From: Rana temporaria
Lineage: Eukaryota; Chordata; Amphibia; Anura; Ranidae
Length of the DNA stretch: 64,000 nt
Direction: 5' to 3'
Assembly (NCBI RefSeq): GCF_905171775.1
Contig: NC_053497.1
Span: 33,310,764 to 33,374,763 of the forward strand
Part shown: positions 33,730 through 46,151 of the stretch, piece by piece
How positions within the stretch are numbered: the stretch's first letter is position 1
Layout of the letters: every line of letters begins with the position of its first letter
Program-made: the position numbers and the translations under genes
The notes under the pieces: model-generated
The model's database searches: none
What the model was told of the DNA's origin: nothing
Seen by the model: the letters and a program-made list of their open reading frames with translations, nothing else

Positions 33730-35009
33730 TGGGTTACTACTCTCTGTACATCCCTGTGTTTGGTACACTTTATAAGAAATAAACCTAAAAATGTCTGAAG
33801 GTTCCATCTAATGATGAATGGACACAATCAATCGATGAGCGGAGATCATTTTTGACAGAATGACAGAGATAAGTGTAAAGCTCACATAGGACTAAACGTG
33901 TTCATGAAATCCGGATGAGAACCCAGGAAACGGTGTTTGGATACATGGAATATGGTCATGATCTATAACGCTGGCCATATACACAGTGATTTTTAGCCTT
34001 TTTTAACCATCTTTTAATGATCAAACCTTCTCCCCTTTTGAAACATACACTATGGTTTTGGCTACAGACTACAAATTAGCAAAATCCATCAGAAATGGCC
34101 CATTTAATGCCTGCCTATTCCTTCCCCAAAAAAGTATTTTTATTACATATACATTGTGGCCTCAATAAATAACACAGAACAATCAGATGTACCTGCAGAA
34201 CAATAAAGTTTATTGAAGAGCACTCAACTATGGTTCTGGTGAGTTCTGATGATGTCATATTGCAGTTGGCGATTTGAAAAGCTCCTGCACCCCCCTTTCC
34301 TACTGGTCCTGCGACCATATGAAGCAGACGAAACGCGTTGACAGTATGTAGCTTCCATGCTGCAGAGTCCCTCTCTCGATGTAACTGCAGTTACAGTCAT
34401 TTATTATGGCGGATGAACCCTACACTAATATGGTAACAACTGCACATGTGCAGCCTAACACAGCTGAATTGGCAATGAGGAGTGACTAGGAGCAGGATCT
34501 CAGCTGACCGCAACTCCACACCATCGCACACTTCACCGCGAGCAATCTGCTGATTCAAACTGACTAACAGTGAGTCCATTCCACCCCTGGACTGCATTAT
34601 GACTCAAGGTGCGTTATTCCATCGCTGAACTTTTCATAGTATCGGGTATGGGGGCGATAGAAATGCTTATCTGAAGCCACAGGCATATGTGCTGTGCTGT
34701 ATGGTGGTCGGGCATGATCCCGCATATCTGAAATGAACGGCTCCACTGTTGTACTTTCACCCTCCAGTTAACTAAAGGAAAAACTATATGTGGTTCCATA
34801 CAGCTTTGTCGGTAATAGACTGCTCCAAGATTGGGTCAACCAGCTCAATATGTGTAAGATGGGTCTGTGATGTACACACATACTGTAGGTGTGCCCAGCC
34901 TATTGCATTACGGTGTGCACCCCAAAGCTTAAACCCACATATGTGTGTGTGTGTATATAACACAATCTACCATGCTTCAATTATGTATGAACACAGTGAG
35001 TGATTGGTA
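33730..35009. other. Non-coding stretch without clear features
   Basis: It includes the motif ACGAAACGCGTTGACAG at about 34330, a short string often seen in frog repeats. No coding domain or complete transposon is recognised. Confidence 0.4.
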
Positions 35010-35332
35010 CCGATCACTCACTGTGTTCATTCACAGGTGCCTGGGCCCCCTATTGAACTAAGGGGGCCCAGGCCCTGTACTGCCTCCTCACTCACTCCTG
35101 AGTCCCCTGCTCCCTTGTCACTGGATTTGGTTGACAGCAGTGGGAGCCAATGTCCAATGAGGAGAAAGACAGCAGCTGGAGCCACTGCACTCATGCACAT
35201 CACTGGATCGGATCAGGCTCAGTTAAGAAAAAAGGGGGGGTTTGGGGGGAGCTGCAATGCAGAAGGTTTTTCACCTTAATGCATATAATGCATTAAGGTG
35301 AAAAACCTTTAGACTTTACAACCACTTTAAGT
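35010..35332. mobile_element. Family F-like palindromic repeat, partial
   Basis: It ends AAGGTGAAAAACCTTTAGAC and ACAACCACTTTAA, as in the right arm of 36843-37237. An inner palindrome GATCACTCACTGTGTTCAT lies near 35010-35030. Confidence 0.45.
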
Positions 35333-35409
35333 ATACCATTCTGTAGTTTTGACAGTGCAGATCATTCTGATAATTCTGTTCACCACTCTATCACCACCTG
35401 TTATCCCCT

Positions 35410-36235
35410 ATAGCACATGTGTCAAACACAAGGCCCGCGGGCCGAATGCTGCCCCCCAGGCCATTTTATGTGGCCCCTGCACCCAGGGGGAGGGGTGAAA
35501 GTAAGATGTGGATAACCTGTGAAAGAGAGCTGAACCCTGCACTTTGTGCATAGCATAGGGTGACCACATTCCCAAACGGCCATTCAGGGACCCCTTTCCC
35601 AAAAATCAGCTTGTGCTGTAATGAATCACAGCACAGCTGGGGCAGCGGATGCACGCTCTACCCAGAAGAACTGATCATGTCCCCAAAAAAGGCAGCCGCA
35701 TCGCCACTTTACTCATTGACAGCACTTGTCCTGACTGGCCGAGATCCGTTTTACCTTGTTCCAATGTTGGCTTTACACTGCCCTGCTGTGATTAGACACA
35801 AGAGGTGGAATTTATGATTTCTCCAATCACAAAAAGGAGGGGGATTGTGCCTCTCCAGACATTCCCGGCCAGGACAAGTGCTGTCAGTGAGTAAAGCGGC
35901 AATATGGTGGCCTTTTTGGGGGGCAACAGATAGAGGGGAGGGGGATGTGGCTGTGTCCGCTTCATTCCAGGACACTGTATTGTCCTGGAATGAAGGTGCA
36001 AGGGAAACAACCTGCAAAATGCGAGACTGTCCTGGGCAATCCAGGACACGTGGTCACCCTAGCATAGCACCTCTCTGAACCCTGTACTCTGTATGTAGCG
36101 TACCCCTCAACCCTGAACTCTGTACACAGCACACCCCTGAACTCTGCACTCTGTACATAGCACACCCCTGAACTCTGTGCATAGGGAACACTGTAAATAG
36201 TACAGCTTTGAACTCTGCATGTAACGTACTCATGG
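35410..36235. repeat. hAT-like end plus degenerate tandem array, interrupted by a MITE
   Basis: GTGTCAAACACAAGGCCCG at about 35420 resembles a hAT terminus. On both sides of the nested element at 35556-36061 are degenerate units like CTGAACTCTGTACATAGCAC (about 25-30 bp), running to about 36230. The matching right terminus is not clear. Confidence 0.5.
35556..36061. mobile_element. hAT MITE nested in the tandem array
   Basis: Ends TAGGGTGACCACATTCC and GTGGTCACCCTA, exact 8-bp duplication GCATAGCA at 35548-35555 and 36062-36069. Inverted internal blocks include ATTCCAGGACA and TGTCCTGGAAT. Confidence 0.9.
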
Positions 36236-36838
36236 TATTTATTGCATGTACTCTCTGAGGGAAAAAAAGCCCTGAAGAAATTGATATAGTCTTACAGATG
36301 AAACCGGCCCTTTAAGGACAACTATAATGCCTATAAATTTGTGTTTAACATCCCTGCCCTATAGTATTATATGTGGTTTAAATTATTACAAGCTTCTTTT
36401 TGAGCTGGGTGATACAGTTGCTGGCATATGAGTGTATGCAACAGATTATCTGCTATTTTGTTTGTGTCGGTTCACACTGAGGCGACTTAGTCGACTGACA
36501 AGTCATGCGCCATTCAATGCGCCATTCAATGCTCCCACTTAGAAAAAGGTTGCTGCACTACTTGGGGCGACTTCCTTAGCAAGCGTTGTGCAGGGCGGCT
36601 TCAGAGTCAGGCGACTTTAAAGCCGCCCCACTGGGAACCGAGACTAACTGTTGCCATCTGAGTCCAGACTCTGTCTATGCTTTTAATAATAACATTGTTG
36701 TTATTACCTTGAATGATGGAGGTGGTTTATGACATGTTAGTGTCACCTTTTGTCCATTTATTATTATATGGTCCTCAATAAAGCATTTTTGTACTTTATT
36801 TTACCATTTGTGGTCGCTTTATACCTACTAAATGGGGT
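36236..36838. other. Non-coding; possible MITE remnant at 36470-36650
   Basis: GTCGGTTCACACTGAGGCGA at about 36468 and GGGAACCGAGAC at about 36635 look like degraded ends of the GGTTCACAC-type MITEs. The rest is unremarkable. Confidence 0.4.
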
Positions 36839-36842
36839 TTTA

Positions 36843-37237
36843 AAGGTAAAGAATTATTTTTTTTTTTAAATAACAAACATCATACATCAAATGTCATACT
36901 TACCTTCACTGTGCAGCTCGTTTTGCACAAAGTGGCCCCGATCCACGTCTTCTGGGGTCCCTTCCCGCAAGTTCTTGCGGGCGCACTCCCGTGATACAGC
37001 CGCCCGCCCCCCCCCCCCCGTGTCAATGGATGTGATTGACAGCAGAGCAAGCCAATGGATGTGCTGCTTTAAATCAACCAATGAATGAGCCGAGAAGCTC
37101 GACTGAGAAGCCAGCGTGTTCACGGCGTGTAAGTAAACGGGGAAGCTGGGAGGGGCGCTAATCCTTTAGATGTTTTTTCACCTTATTGCATAGGATGCAT
37201 TAATTAAGGTGAAAAAACATGAACTTTTACAACCCCT
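36843..37237. mobile_element. Family F TTAA-flanked MITE
   Basis: TTAA at 36839-36842 and 37238-37241. It begins AGGTAAAGAATT and ends TTTTACAACCCCT. It includes CTTACCTTCACTGTGCAGC and a poly-C run at 37007-37019. Confidence 0.7.
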
Positions 37238-37317
37238 TTAAGTAGGGACTCTTTTCCCCACATTATGTGCCTTCCTATATGTATTAGGTATACTGACCCT
37301 TACTGATTGGTGTTTAA

Positions 37318-37669
37318 AGTGGAGCTCCACCCAAAAGGGGAAGCTCCGTTTGTTTTCTTCCTCCCCACGCTGACACATTTGGCATCTTTCGGGGGGGGGG
37401 GGGGGAGCGGGTACCTGTTTTTGACAGGTAACCCACTCTTACACCCAGATGTACGGCCCCAATCCCGCCTGGCCTATTCAGAAAATGCAGCGCACTTCAT
37501 GCATGCGCAGTAGGGAACCGGCTGTGAAACTGCAAGGCTTCACTGCTGGTGTTGATTAACCAAATTGCCAGCAGCAGCACCCGAGAGCTGATTGAAAATT
37601 CACTGGGGTGCCGACATCGCGGGTTTCCTGGACAGGTTAGTGTCCTAATATTAGGTTAGCAGCTCTGCT
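37318..37669. mobile_element. TTAA-flanked MITE
   Basis: Starts AGTGGAGCTCCACCC after TTAA at 37314-37317 and ends GCAGCTCTGC before TTAA at 37670-37673. It contains a poly-G run at 37391-37404. Confidence 0.65.
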
Positions 37670-37904
37670 TTAAATGAAATTTTTAACTGAATTTCTTCCC
37701 TAATTTTTGGTGTCAAATTGATTATACCTCTTCCTTGTTTGTTATATACAGTATGCATTGTTCTTTTGCTCATGTGCTTGCTACTTTCCGGTGCATGCTA
37801 TATATGCATAGATTGCATTAAAAGCTTTAAAAAAAAAATCACTGAGAACCCATAAAAAATAATTTACACATTGATATAAGATTATTCCAATTATACTGAA
37901 CTGA

Positions 37905-39650
37905 ATTTATTCACTATTGAGGAGAGGAGAATAAGGGGGGATATAGTCAATATGAACAAATATATATAAGGGGTCCATATAGTGAATTTGGTGTTTAGTT
38001 ATTCACTTTACTGTCAACACAAAGGACAAGGGGGTACTCTTTACATCTAGAGGAATTTCAGAAATTTGAAAATTCGGACATTCGAAATTTTGGAAATCGG
38101 AAAATTTGGAAATTGAAAAATTCGTAAATTCTGAAATTTCGGAATTAACAAATTTGTCAAAATTAGTTAAAAAAAAACAAATTCGGAACTAAACGAATTA
38201 CACGTGTCTAATTAGAGTAACATAATTTATTCTCTCTTGAGAAGAGGAGATTAAGGGGGGGGGGGGGATATGATCAACATGTACAAATATATAAGGGGTC
38301 CATATAGTGAACTTGGTGTTGAGTTATTCACTTTACGGTCAACACAAAGGACACGGGGGCACTCTTTACATCTAGAGCAGTGGTCTCAAAGTACCGGCCC
38401 GCGGGCCATTTGCGGCCCGCGGACCAGTTATAAATGGCCCGCAGGCAGGGTGGAAGTGAGCTGGCGCCATCTGGTGGTGAGCCGTTGGTATTACAAGTTA
38501 TTACCACCAGATGTGAACTGGCGCCATCTGGTGGTGGCCGTTGGTATTACAAGTTAAGCATTACAAGTTAAACAGCAATTCTAATGTCATTTTACACCAT
38601 TTTTACTGCCATATTCTTCCCTCTAATTAGAACCCCCAAACATTATATATATTTTTTATCCTAACACCCTAGAGAATAAAATAGCGATTGTTGCAATACT
38701 TTCTGTTACGCCGTATTTGCGCAGCGGTCTTACAAGCGCACTTTTTTGGGAAAAAATTACACTTTTTTTAATTAAAAAATAAGACAACAGTAAAGTTATC
38801 CCCATTATTTTTAATATTATGAAAGATAATGTTACGCCGAGTAAATTCATACCCAACATGTCACGCTTCAACATATGCGGGCACTGCTCACGTATGTGTT
38901 CGCTTCTGCGCGCAAGCTCGTCGGGACGGGGTGCGTTTTCTGGCTCCTAACTTTTTTAGCTGGCTCCTAGATTCCAAGCAAATTTGTCAAACCCTGACTT
39001 ACACCAGTGCTGGTGGTAATAATGCGCTCGCTGACACCAGTGCTGGTGGTAATAATGCGCTCGCTGACACCAGTGCTGGTGGTAATAATGCGCTCGCTGA
39101 CACCAGTGCTGGGGGTTAATAATGTGTTCGCTGACACCAGTACTGTTGTTTTTGAAGTTTGAAAGTTTGCATGCGGCCCCCCATGGCATATGAAAACTTG
39201 TCTTGTGGCCCTCAGGTAATTTGAGTTTGAGACCCCTGATCTAGAGTAAAAAAGATTTCATCTCCAAATACGGAAAGGTTTCTTCACAGTAAGAGCTGTG
39301 AAAATGTGGAATAGACTCCCTCCAGAGGTGGTTCTGGCCAGCTCAGTAGATTGCTTTGAGAAAGGTCTGTGTACTTTCCTAAATGTACATAATATAACTG
39401 GGTACTAACATTTATAGATAAAGTTGATCCAGAGAAAATCCAATTGCCTCTCGGGGGATCAGGAAGGAATTTTTTTCCCCTGCTGTAGAAAATTGGATCA
39501 TGCTCTGTTGGGGTTTTTCGCCTTCCTTTGGATTAACTGTCGGTATAGAATTGGGTATATGGGATTGTATGTTATTTTTTTTTTATGGTTAAACTGGATG
39601 GACTTGTGTCTTTTTTCAACCTGACTAACTATGTAACTGATTGAACCAGA
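37905..39650 (+). mobile_element. LINE (CR1-like) 3' end, partly duplicated and interrupted
   Basis: Pieces at about 37905-38055 and 38222-38376 are near copies of one LINE segment (GGGGTCCATATAGTGAA, GTCAACACAAAGGACA), parted by an AT-rich ATTCGAAA-type fragment. The LINE continues at 39247 after the hAT insertion. It reads FFTVRAVKMWNRLPPEVVL, the usual end of CR1-like ORF2 proteins, then a tail with TGGACTTGTGTCTTTTTTCA. A similar tail fragment lies at about 54950-55010. Confidence 0.75.
38378..39238. mobile_element. hAT-type element inserted in the LINE
   Basis: Ends CAGTGGTCTCAAAGTACCGG and TTGAGTTTGAGACCCCTG, exact 8-bp duplication ATCTAGAG at 38370-38377 and 39239-39246. It carries a captured family A piece (38620-38940) and four 33-bp repeats (GACACCAGTGCTGGTGGTAA units, 39000-39145). 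Confidence 0.92.
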
Positions 39651-39758
39651 TGTAACTATATTAGTAGAGTGGGGTCTGGAAAGACAGGATCACTTCAATG
39701 CAATATATTCAATCCAAGAACTGCTGTTTTTGTACAAAAGATTGCTAGCAGTGTATAA

Positions 39759-40924
39759 TGCCGCGTACACACAACCGTTTTTCGGGATGTAAAAAATTAC
39801 ATTTTTTTTTTAATGTCATTAAAAACGATCGTGTGTGGGCTCCTGAGCATTAAAAATTTAGAACATGCTCTAAATTTTCACGTCGTTTTTAACGTTGTAA
39901 AAAATGGTCGTGTGTGGGCTTTAACGACATGAAAAAAACGTGCATGCTCAGAAGCAAGTTATGAGTCGGGAGCGCTCGTTCTGGTAAAACTAGCGTTCGT
40001 AATGGAGTAAGCACAATCATCACGCTGTAACAGACTGAAAAGCACGAAGCGTCTCTCACCAAACTTTTATTAACATGAAATCAGCAAAAGCAGCCCAAAG
40101 GGTGGCGCCATCTGAATGGTACTTCCCCTTTATAGTGCCGTTGTACGTCACCGCGCTTTGCTAGAGCATTTTGTTTTCACGATTCGTGTGTAGGCAAGGC
40201 AGGCTTAACAATAATCGTGTTGAAAAAGACTTTGGGTCAGATTCACAAAAGAATTACGCCGGCGTATCTATTGAAATCTACAAAACAAGATACGACTGCA
40301 TCTGGGATCGATCCGACAGGCGTACGTCTTAGTACGCCGTCGGATCGTAGATGCATTTTTTCCGCCGGCCGCTAGGTGCCGTTTCCGTCAAATTCTGTGT
40401 CGAGTATGCAATTTAGCTAGTTACGGCGATCCACAAACGTACGTCCGTCCGGCGCATTTTTTTACGTCGTTTGCGTATGGCTTTTTCCGGCGTATAGTTA
40501 CCCCTGCTATTATGAGGCGTACTCAATGTTAGGTATGGCCGTCGTTCCCGCGTCGAATTTTGAATTTTTTTTTAACGTCGTTTGCGTAAGTCGTTCGTGA
40601 ATACGACTGTACGTCATTTACGTTCACGTCAAATCCAATACGTCCTTGCGACGTAATTTGGAGCAATGCACACTGAGATATTTTACGGACGGCGCATGCG
40701 CTCCCAACATCCCCATTTGAATTACGCGGCCTTACGCCGCAACACATACGTTACACCGCTGTAAATAAGGGCGCAAGTTCTTTCTGAATACAGAACTTGC
40801 GCCCAAAGTTACAGCGGCGCAACGTATCGGGGATACGTTACGCCAGCAGAAAGATCCGCTGATCTTTCTGAATCTGGCCCTTTGTTTTTTCTAGACCATT
40901 AAAAACGGTCGTGTGTACGCGGCA
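39759..40924. mobile_element. Harbinger-like MITE split by a family C element
   Basis: Ends TGCCGCGTACACACAACC and GTCGTGTGTACGCGGCA, TAA at 39756-39758 and 40925-40927. The outer element without its insert is about 515 bp. Confidence 0.88.
40234..40880. mobile_element. Family C MITE nested in the Harbinger-like MITE
   Basis: Ends GGGTCAGATTCACAAAAG and TTTCTGAATCTGGCCC, TTT at 40231-40233 and 40881-40883. The interior matches 17207-17907 (reversed) and 6262-6790. Confidence 0.85.
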
Positions 40925-41088
40925 TAATAGTTTGTAAAACTGAGCAGAGGACTAGTGTACAATATTAGGTGTTAACATGTAGTCACAGCCCTCTAGCTCC
41001 TTTTATATATGTTTTTCTTTTGGGGGGGGGGGGGGGGCTGTTATTTATGCCACTCTGGCCTTGTACATATCTGAAAATCACACATTTA

Positions 41089-41370
41089 GCCCTGGTTCAC
41101 GCTGGGTACGATTTGGAACGATTTGAGATGCGATTTGACATGTCAAATCGCATCTCAAATCGGCGGCAATTGTCGGCAATGGCACTGTCCTAATCAGTGC
41201 GACGCCGCATCTGCGATTTCAAAAAGTAGTTCCTGTACTACTTTTTGCGATTTCGGGCCGCGATTTACATTAAATTGCGGCCGAAATCGCGGCAAAATCA
41301 CAGCCGCGAAATTGTGGTAAAATCGCGCATTTTACCGCGATTTTGAATTCGCAGCAGTGTGAACCTAGGC
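41089..41370. mobile_element. Harbinger-like MITE
   Basis: Ends GCCCTGGTTCACGCTGGG and CAGTGTGAACCTAGGC, TTA at 41086-41088 and 41371-41373. Palindromic interior with AGATGCGATTTGACATGTC and its complement. Confidence 0.82.
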
Positions 41371-41373
41371 TTA

Positions 41374-42395
41374 GGGTCAGTTCACACCATATGCAGTCCA
41401 GTGCATTTTTTCCTGCATGAAAAATGCATGGTAAGTAGGTTATATATAGGTAGATTCAGGAAGAGTGGATTAAATTTGCGGCGGCTCAGCTTAGCGTGTT
41501 TAGGCTAAGCCGCCGTAAGTTAGCTAGGCAAGTACTTGATTTTCAAAGTACTTGCCTGCTAAGTTACGGCGGCGTAGCCTAAAGCGGGCGGGCGTAAGGG
41601 CGCCTAATTCAAATGTGTCTAAGGGGGCGTGTTTTATGTCAATGGGGCTTGACCTTACGTTTTTGACGGCGCCTACATTTCCCAGTGTGCATTGCGGCTA
41701 TTTACGCCGCACGGGCCTATTGATTTCGACGTTGACAAACGACGTAAATCCCTATTCACGGACGACTTACGCAAACAACGTAAAAATTTTGAATTTCGAA
41801 GCGGGAACGGCGGCCATACTTTAACATTACTATTCCATCTATTAGATGGAATAACTTTAGGCCTGATAATGCGTTACGGAAACGGCGTAAATGTACTGCG
41901 GCGGCCGGGCGTACGTTCGTGAATCGGCGTATCTGCTAATTTACATATTCTACGCCGACCGCAATGGAAGCGCCACCTAGCGGCCAGCCTCAATATTGCA
42001 ACCTAAGATAGGACGGCGCAAGCCGTCCTATCTTAGATATGTTTAAGCGTATCTCTGTTTGAGAATACACTTAAACATAGGTCGGCGTAGATTCTGAGTT
42101 AGGTCGGCTTATCTACTGATAAGCCGACCTAACTCTTTCTGAATCTACCTAATGGTTTCCTATGGCATAGTTCACACCAGTGCAGTCAGTTACAAGGAGT
42201 TCCAGAAAAAAAAGTAGATCATGCTGCATTTTTCCTGCACTGGATTGTACTGGAACGCAGTAAATCGCATCAAATTGCAGCGGAATCAAACATGCACCGG
42301 GCCCCAGTACAGTGGGGGGAAAAAAAGCATCTTGAATGCATCAAAAATGCATCCAGGACGGATCTGGAGTGGGTTTTCGTGGTGTGAACCGGCCC
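41374..42395. mobile_element. Second MITE abutting the first, split by family D
   Basis: GGGTCAGTTCACACCATATG at the left and GGTGTGAACCGGCCC at the right. The TTA at 41371-41373 is shared with the preceding MITE. The right flank is TCA, so its duplication is imperfect. Confidence 0.7.
41452..42152. mobile_element. Family D MITE nested in the second MITE
   Basis: Ends GGTAGATTCAGGAAGAG and TTTCTGAATCTACC. It shares CCTAAGATAG, ACACTTAAACATAGG and the GACGTAAATCCCTATTCACG block with 17964-18695. Confidence 0.78.
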
Positions 42396-43144
42396 TCAAA
42401 GATTCTAGAATTCTTGGTAATCACTAGCTCGGGGAACTTGATACTTCTCTGCCACCTTGTGGTGAAGAAATTGCAGAGCTGTAAACAGGTACCAAAAAGT
42501 AGACCTTTCCCCACTGTTACTAAATGATATCAGCTTGCGTCTACATGCTGATATAAAATTATTTAAACTTTGTTTTTTTTATTTAATTTAACTTTTTTGT
42601 CCACTCCCTGCACTGACCACACACACGCTCCCTGAGAAGGAAACGTCATCAGTGCCTTGTCTTCAGGGAGATCTCGTATGATATGCAAGATCGCCGTAGA
42701 GCTTGAAATATTGTTGTGTTTCATTGTCGCATGTGCAAGATGAAACACATGACATCCACGCGCAGTACAACAATACCCCCTCTCTCCCCTCATTGGGGCC
42801 CGCTGCTGTGTCTCAGCCAATCAGGGGAGAGAGTCCCAGACGGCCAAGGGACTCGTGGACATCGCTGGACAGAGATGGGGCTCAGGTAAGTATTAGGGGG
42901 GCTTCTACGCACACAAGGCATTTTATCTTAATGCATATCGTTCATGTGAGGCAACAAGACAGATCGCTGTTCTGCCAGTAAGGGAGACAGAGACCATTTG
43001 TTTCTGCTAAGCAGGAACATGGATCTCTGTCTTCCTACAGCCAAAGCACATTTAACGCTTTGATTGCCCCTGATGTTAACCTCTAATGACAATGTCATTA
43101 GTACAGTGACAGTGCACTGATCACTGGTCCCCAAAAAGTGTCAC
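42396..43144. other. Non-coding; includes a family F-like palindromic segment
   Basis: About 42560-42935 has features of the TTAA palindrome group (AACTTTTTTGTCCACTCCC, then a late TTTTATCTTAATGCATAT). The flanking sequence shows no gene. Confidence 0.4.
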
Positions 43145-43147
43145 TAA

Positions 43148-43562
43148 TGCCCTGTACACACGATCGGTTCATGCGATGAAAACGGACCGATAGATTTTTT
43201 CATCAGATATCCGATGGAGCTGACTTTCATCAGTCATGCCTACACACCATCAGTTAAAAATCCGATCGTGTCCAACGCGGTGACGTAAAACACAACGACG
43301 TGCAGAGAAAAATGAAGTTCAATGCTTCCGAGCATGCGTCGACTTGATTCTGAGCATGCGTGGATTTTTGACCGATGGATTTCCCCACAGACGATCGTTT
43401 TTTTCTATCGGTTTTTTAACCATCAGAAAATTGTAAAACAGGTTCTATTTTTTTTCACCGATGGGGAAAAAAAACGATGGTGCCCACACACGATCAGTTT
43501 GTCCGATGAAAACGGTCCATCGGACCGTTTTTATCAGGCGAACCGATTGTGTGTACAGGGCA
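43148..43562. mobile_element. Harbinger-like MITE
   Basis: Ends TGCCCTGTACACACGATCGG and GTGTGTACAGGGCA, TAA at 43145-43147 and 43563-43565. The interior has CGATGAAAACGG and its complement. Confidence 0.88.
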
Positions 43563-43679
43563 TAAGTGTCTGATTTGTCCACCGCAGTCGGACAATGGAT
43601 GAGCCGAACAGCCCCCTGGGACCCGAACATGAAAAATCAAAAGTGCTCATTTTAAGGACTGGGTGCCCAGTGGGAGTAA

Positions 43680-44880
43680 ACAATGCCCAATCTTTGATAT
43701 CAGTGGAAGGAATTATGTCCCATTGTTGGTGTCAGTAGGAGGAGCAGTGCCCTATTATCGATGTCAGTGGCAGGAACTTTCCCCTATTGTTGGTGTCCAT
43801 GGCAGGAATAATGCCTCAAGGGTTAGATAAAAGCAAGCACTGTTGGTGTCAGTGGGATAAAGTAAACTCTACATTGTTGGTGTCAGTGGAATAAACCGAT
43901 TCTCTTTATTGCAGTCAGTAGGATACAATAAACACCCATTTGTTGATAATGGGGAAAAAAAATGCTCTTGTTGGTGTCAGTGGGATCTCATTATTTTTGT
44001 GAGTAGTATAAATCTGATGGTCGATGTCAGTGGAATAAAACTGGTGTTGCCGGGAAAAACAAACTCCATAATTTGGTGGGATAAAATAAGTCACAACTTT
44101 GGTGTCAGTGGGATAAAACAAACTCTATACTGTATCTTTGCAAAATTATTTAAGTGCACAACCTATAAAATTCTGTGATGTATATCAAAAAAAAATTCTC
44201 ACAGAATTTGGCTCCAACTGACGCGTTTCTCCATAAGAGGCATCGAGAGCCTTCGTTTCCAGTCAATGCCTTTTACACAGAAATGCATTGGGTGGAGCCA
44301 AATTCTGTGACGTCACCACGCATCAGCCTGCAGGCAAAGTCCACGGCTGTTTGCTTTCTATTGTTTTGTTACATGCAAGTGCATAAGATACTTTTAATAA
44401 ATGTTGGTTTAACTACATCCGCCATTCTGCTATAGGCCAGGTAGGGGATCACATAGTCTTAGGACACCTGGCCAATCAGGGTCCGGTTCTCAGGACCCAC
44501 TTCCTATTTGGCCGGGAGGAGATGCATTGGCCCCCGGAGCGAGGAGCAGCAGTCAGGATCCTTCTCTGCCTGTCACAGGTCCCGGATCTGCCTAACACCC
44601 ATAATAAAGCTGCCCCGTGCGACACCCTTTTGGCTATGCCTCCTCGCTGGCTGGCATGATAAAGGTCGGGATCTCGGCGCTGATTGCCGGATTGATAAGG
44701 TAAGGAGGCCCCTGCACACCTACCCATCCATCGCCTCCTGCGAAGGGGGGGAATGTTGTTGGTTTGCTGCACATTTTGAGTGCCAGTCACCACTGTTCAG
44801 CAGGATAAAATAACCCCCAATGATGGTATCAGTGAAACAAAATAAACCCGATTACTGGTATCAGTGCAATAAATTAAGCC
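43680..44880. repeat. Degenerate minisatellite, interrupted
   Basis: Irregular copies of TTGGTGTCAGTGGGATAAA run from about 43690 to 44125 and resume at 44790-44875. Between them is about 650 bp with inverted ends (GAATTTGGCTCC near 44207 and GGAGCCAAATTC near 44295) and no gene. Confidence 0.55.
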
Positions 44881-45005
44881 CCTGCAGAGAAGAACATCTG
44901 AATTGTACTTGACAGCCACAAATCCTTATAGTAAAAGTCAGCAGTTGCAGTATTTGTAGCTGCTGACTTTAAAAAAAAAAAATTTTCCCCAGGTGGAACT
45001 TCGCT

Positions 45006-45132
45006 ATGGGATTGGAAAGAAATCCTGGACTTCTGCACTCCGTTAAACAACGTCTTTATTGGATAATATCAAATCAAAACATAATCCAAAAACGGTGCAG
45101 TCGGCAGTCCAGGATTTCTTTCCAATCCCATG
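45006..45132. repeat. Hairpin with 26-bp arms
   Basis: ATGGGATTGGAAAGAAATCC at 45006 is mirrored by GGATTTCTTTCCAATCCCAT ending at about 45132. It was probably generated during insertion or repair; no terminal duplication is visible. Confidence 0.7.
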
Positions 45133-45254
45133 CATTTGTGCAGAGCCAGCACCTGTCGGCCTCAGTAGGGCGGGAGGCATTTAAGGGATCAGCAGCTTTT
45201 TCAGAGCAGTATCACCTCTTCATTTTGTTTACCTGGAACTCCGCTATAGCCCAG

Positions 45255-45720
45255 GTTCACACTGAGCTGCGGGAATGAAGCCATGCGAGTTCAGCTGATT
45301 TCACTCCCACATATCAGTCCCAATTTCAGTGGAGATTTGTCCGGGTTTCTGCACAGAATGTCAATGGAAATCGCACCCTGAAATTGCAACAAGTAGTACA
45401 GAAACTACTTTTTGAAATCGGTGCGGGGGCCACAAATGCAGCGTCGCACCGATTAGGACGGTGCCATTGCCGCCGATTTGACATGTCTAATCGCATTTTA
45501 AAATTCACCAACGTGAACCAGTGCTTAATGCTAGTTCATACTTTGGGGGAGACTTACTAAATCTGGAGCACTCAATCTGGTGTAGCTGTGCATGGTCACC
45601 AATCTGCTTCTAACATCAGCTTGTGAAATTAAGCTTTGTCAATAAAACATGGAAGCCGATTGGTGACCATGCACAGCTGCACCTGATTCTGAGCGCTCCA
45701 GTTTTAGTAAATGTCCCCCT
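45255..45720. mobile_element. Two adjacent short palindromic MITEs
   Basis: 45255-45530 has ends AGGTTCACACTGAGC and CGTGAACCAGTGC. 45546-45720 has ends GGGGGAGACTTACTAAA and TTTAGTAAATGTCCCCC, with inner ATTGGTGACCATGCACAGCT and its complement. A relative of the second lies at about 47965-48125. Confidence 0.6.
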
Positions 45721-46151
45721 ATGTGCAATGACTGGTGTTGTTTTGCACTGGATAAACACTGGATAAACATCACTCACCGCAGGGGCTCAGGGCACATAGA
45801 ATATGCACACATGCTGCATTTTTTACCACAGTGCAGTGAATGGAGCAATGGATGTCACCGTACTGCAGCTCGAGGCACTGGCCCGTCAATATTAAATCTT
45901 GTGCATTTGTTCAGCAACATTTTTTATTTTATTTTTTTAGAAAACGTCATCACTGGGTAATTCTAAAATGTGTTTGCATCTCATATCGTGATTTACATTC
46001 GATGCTGTCACATATACTTTAAAGGATAAGTTCCCCTTTTGATAATTGTATTTTTTTGCAGGTAAAAAAATTTAAGACTAGGTTTGTTTTAGACTGCAAT
46101 TCTACTTTAAAGTGCCCAGTAAAGCCATAGACACCAGTGGTACCACATCTA

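Noticed and set aside
32837..33807. 248- and 214-codon minus-strand frames
   Set aside because: They run through the roughly 115-bp tandem repeat of a TA-flanked MITE; the peptide repeats with the DNA and resembles no domain.
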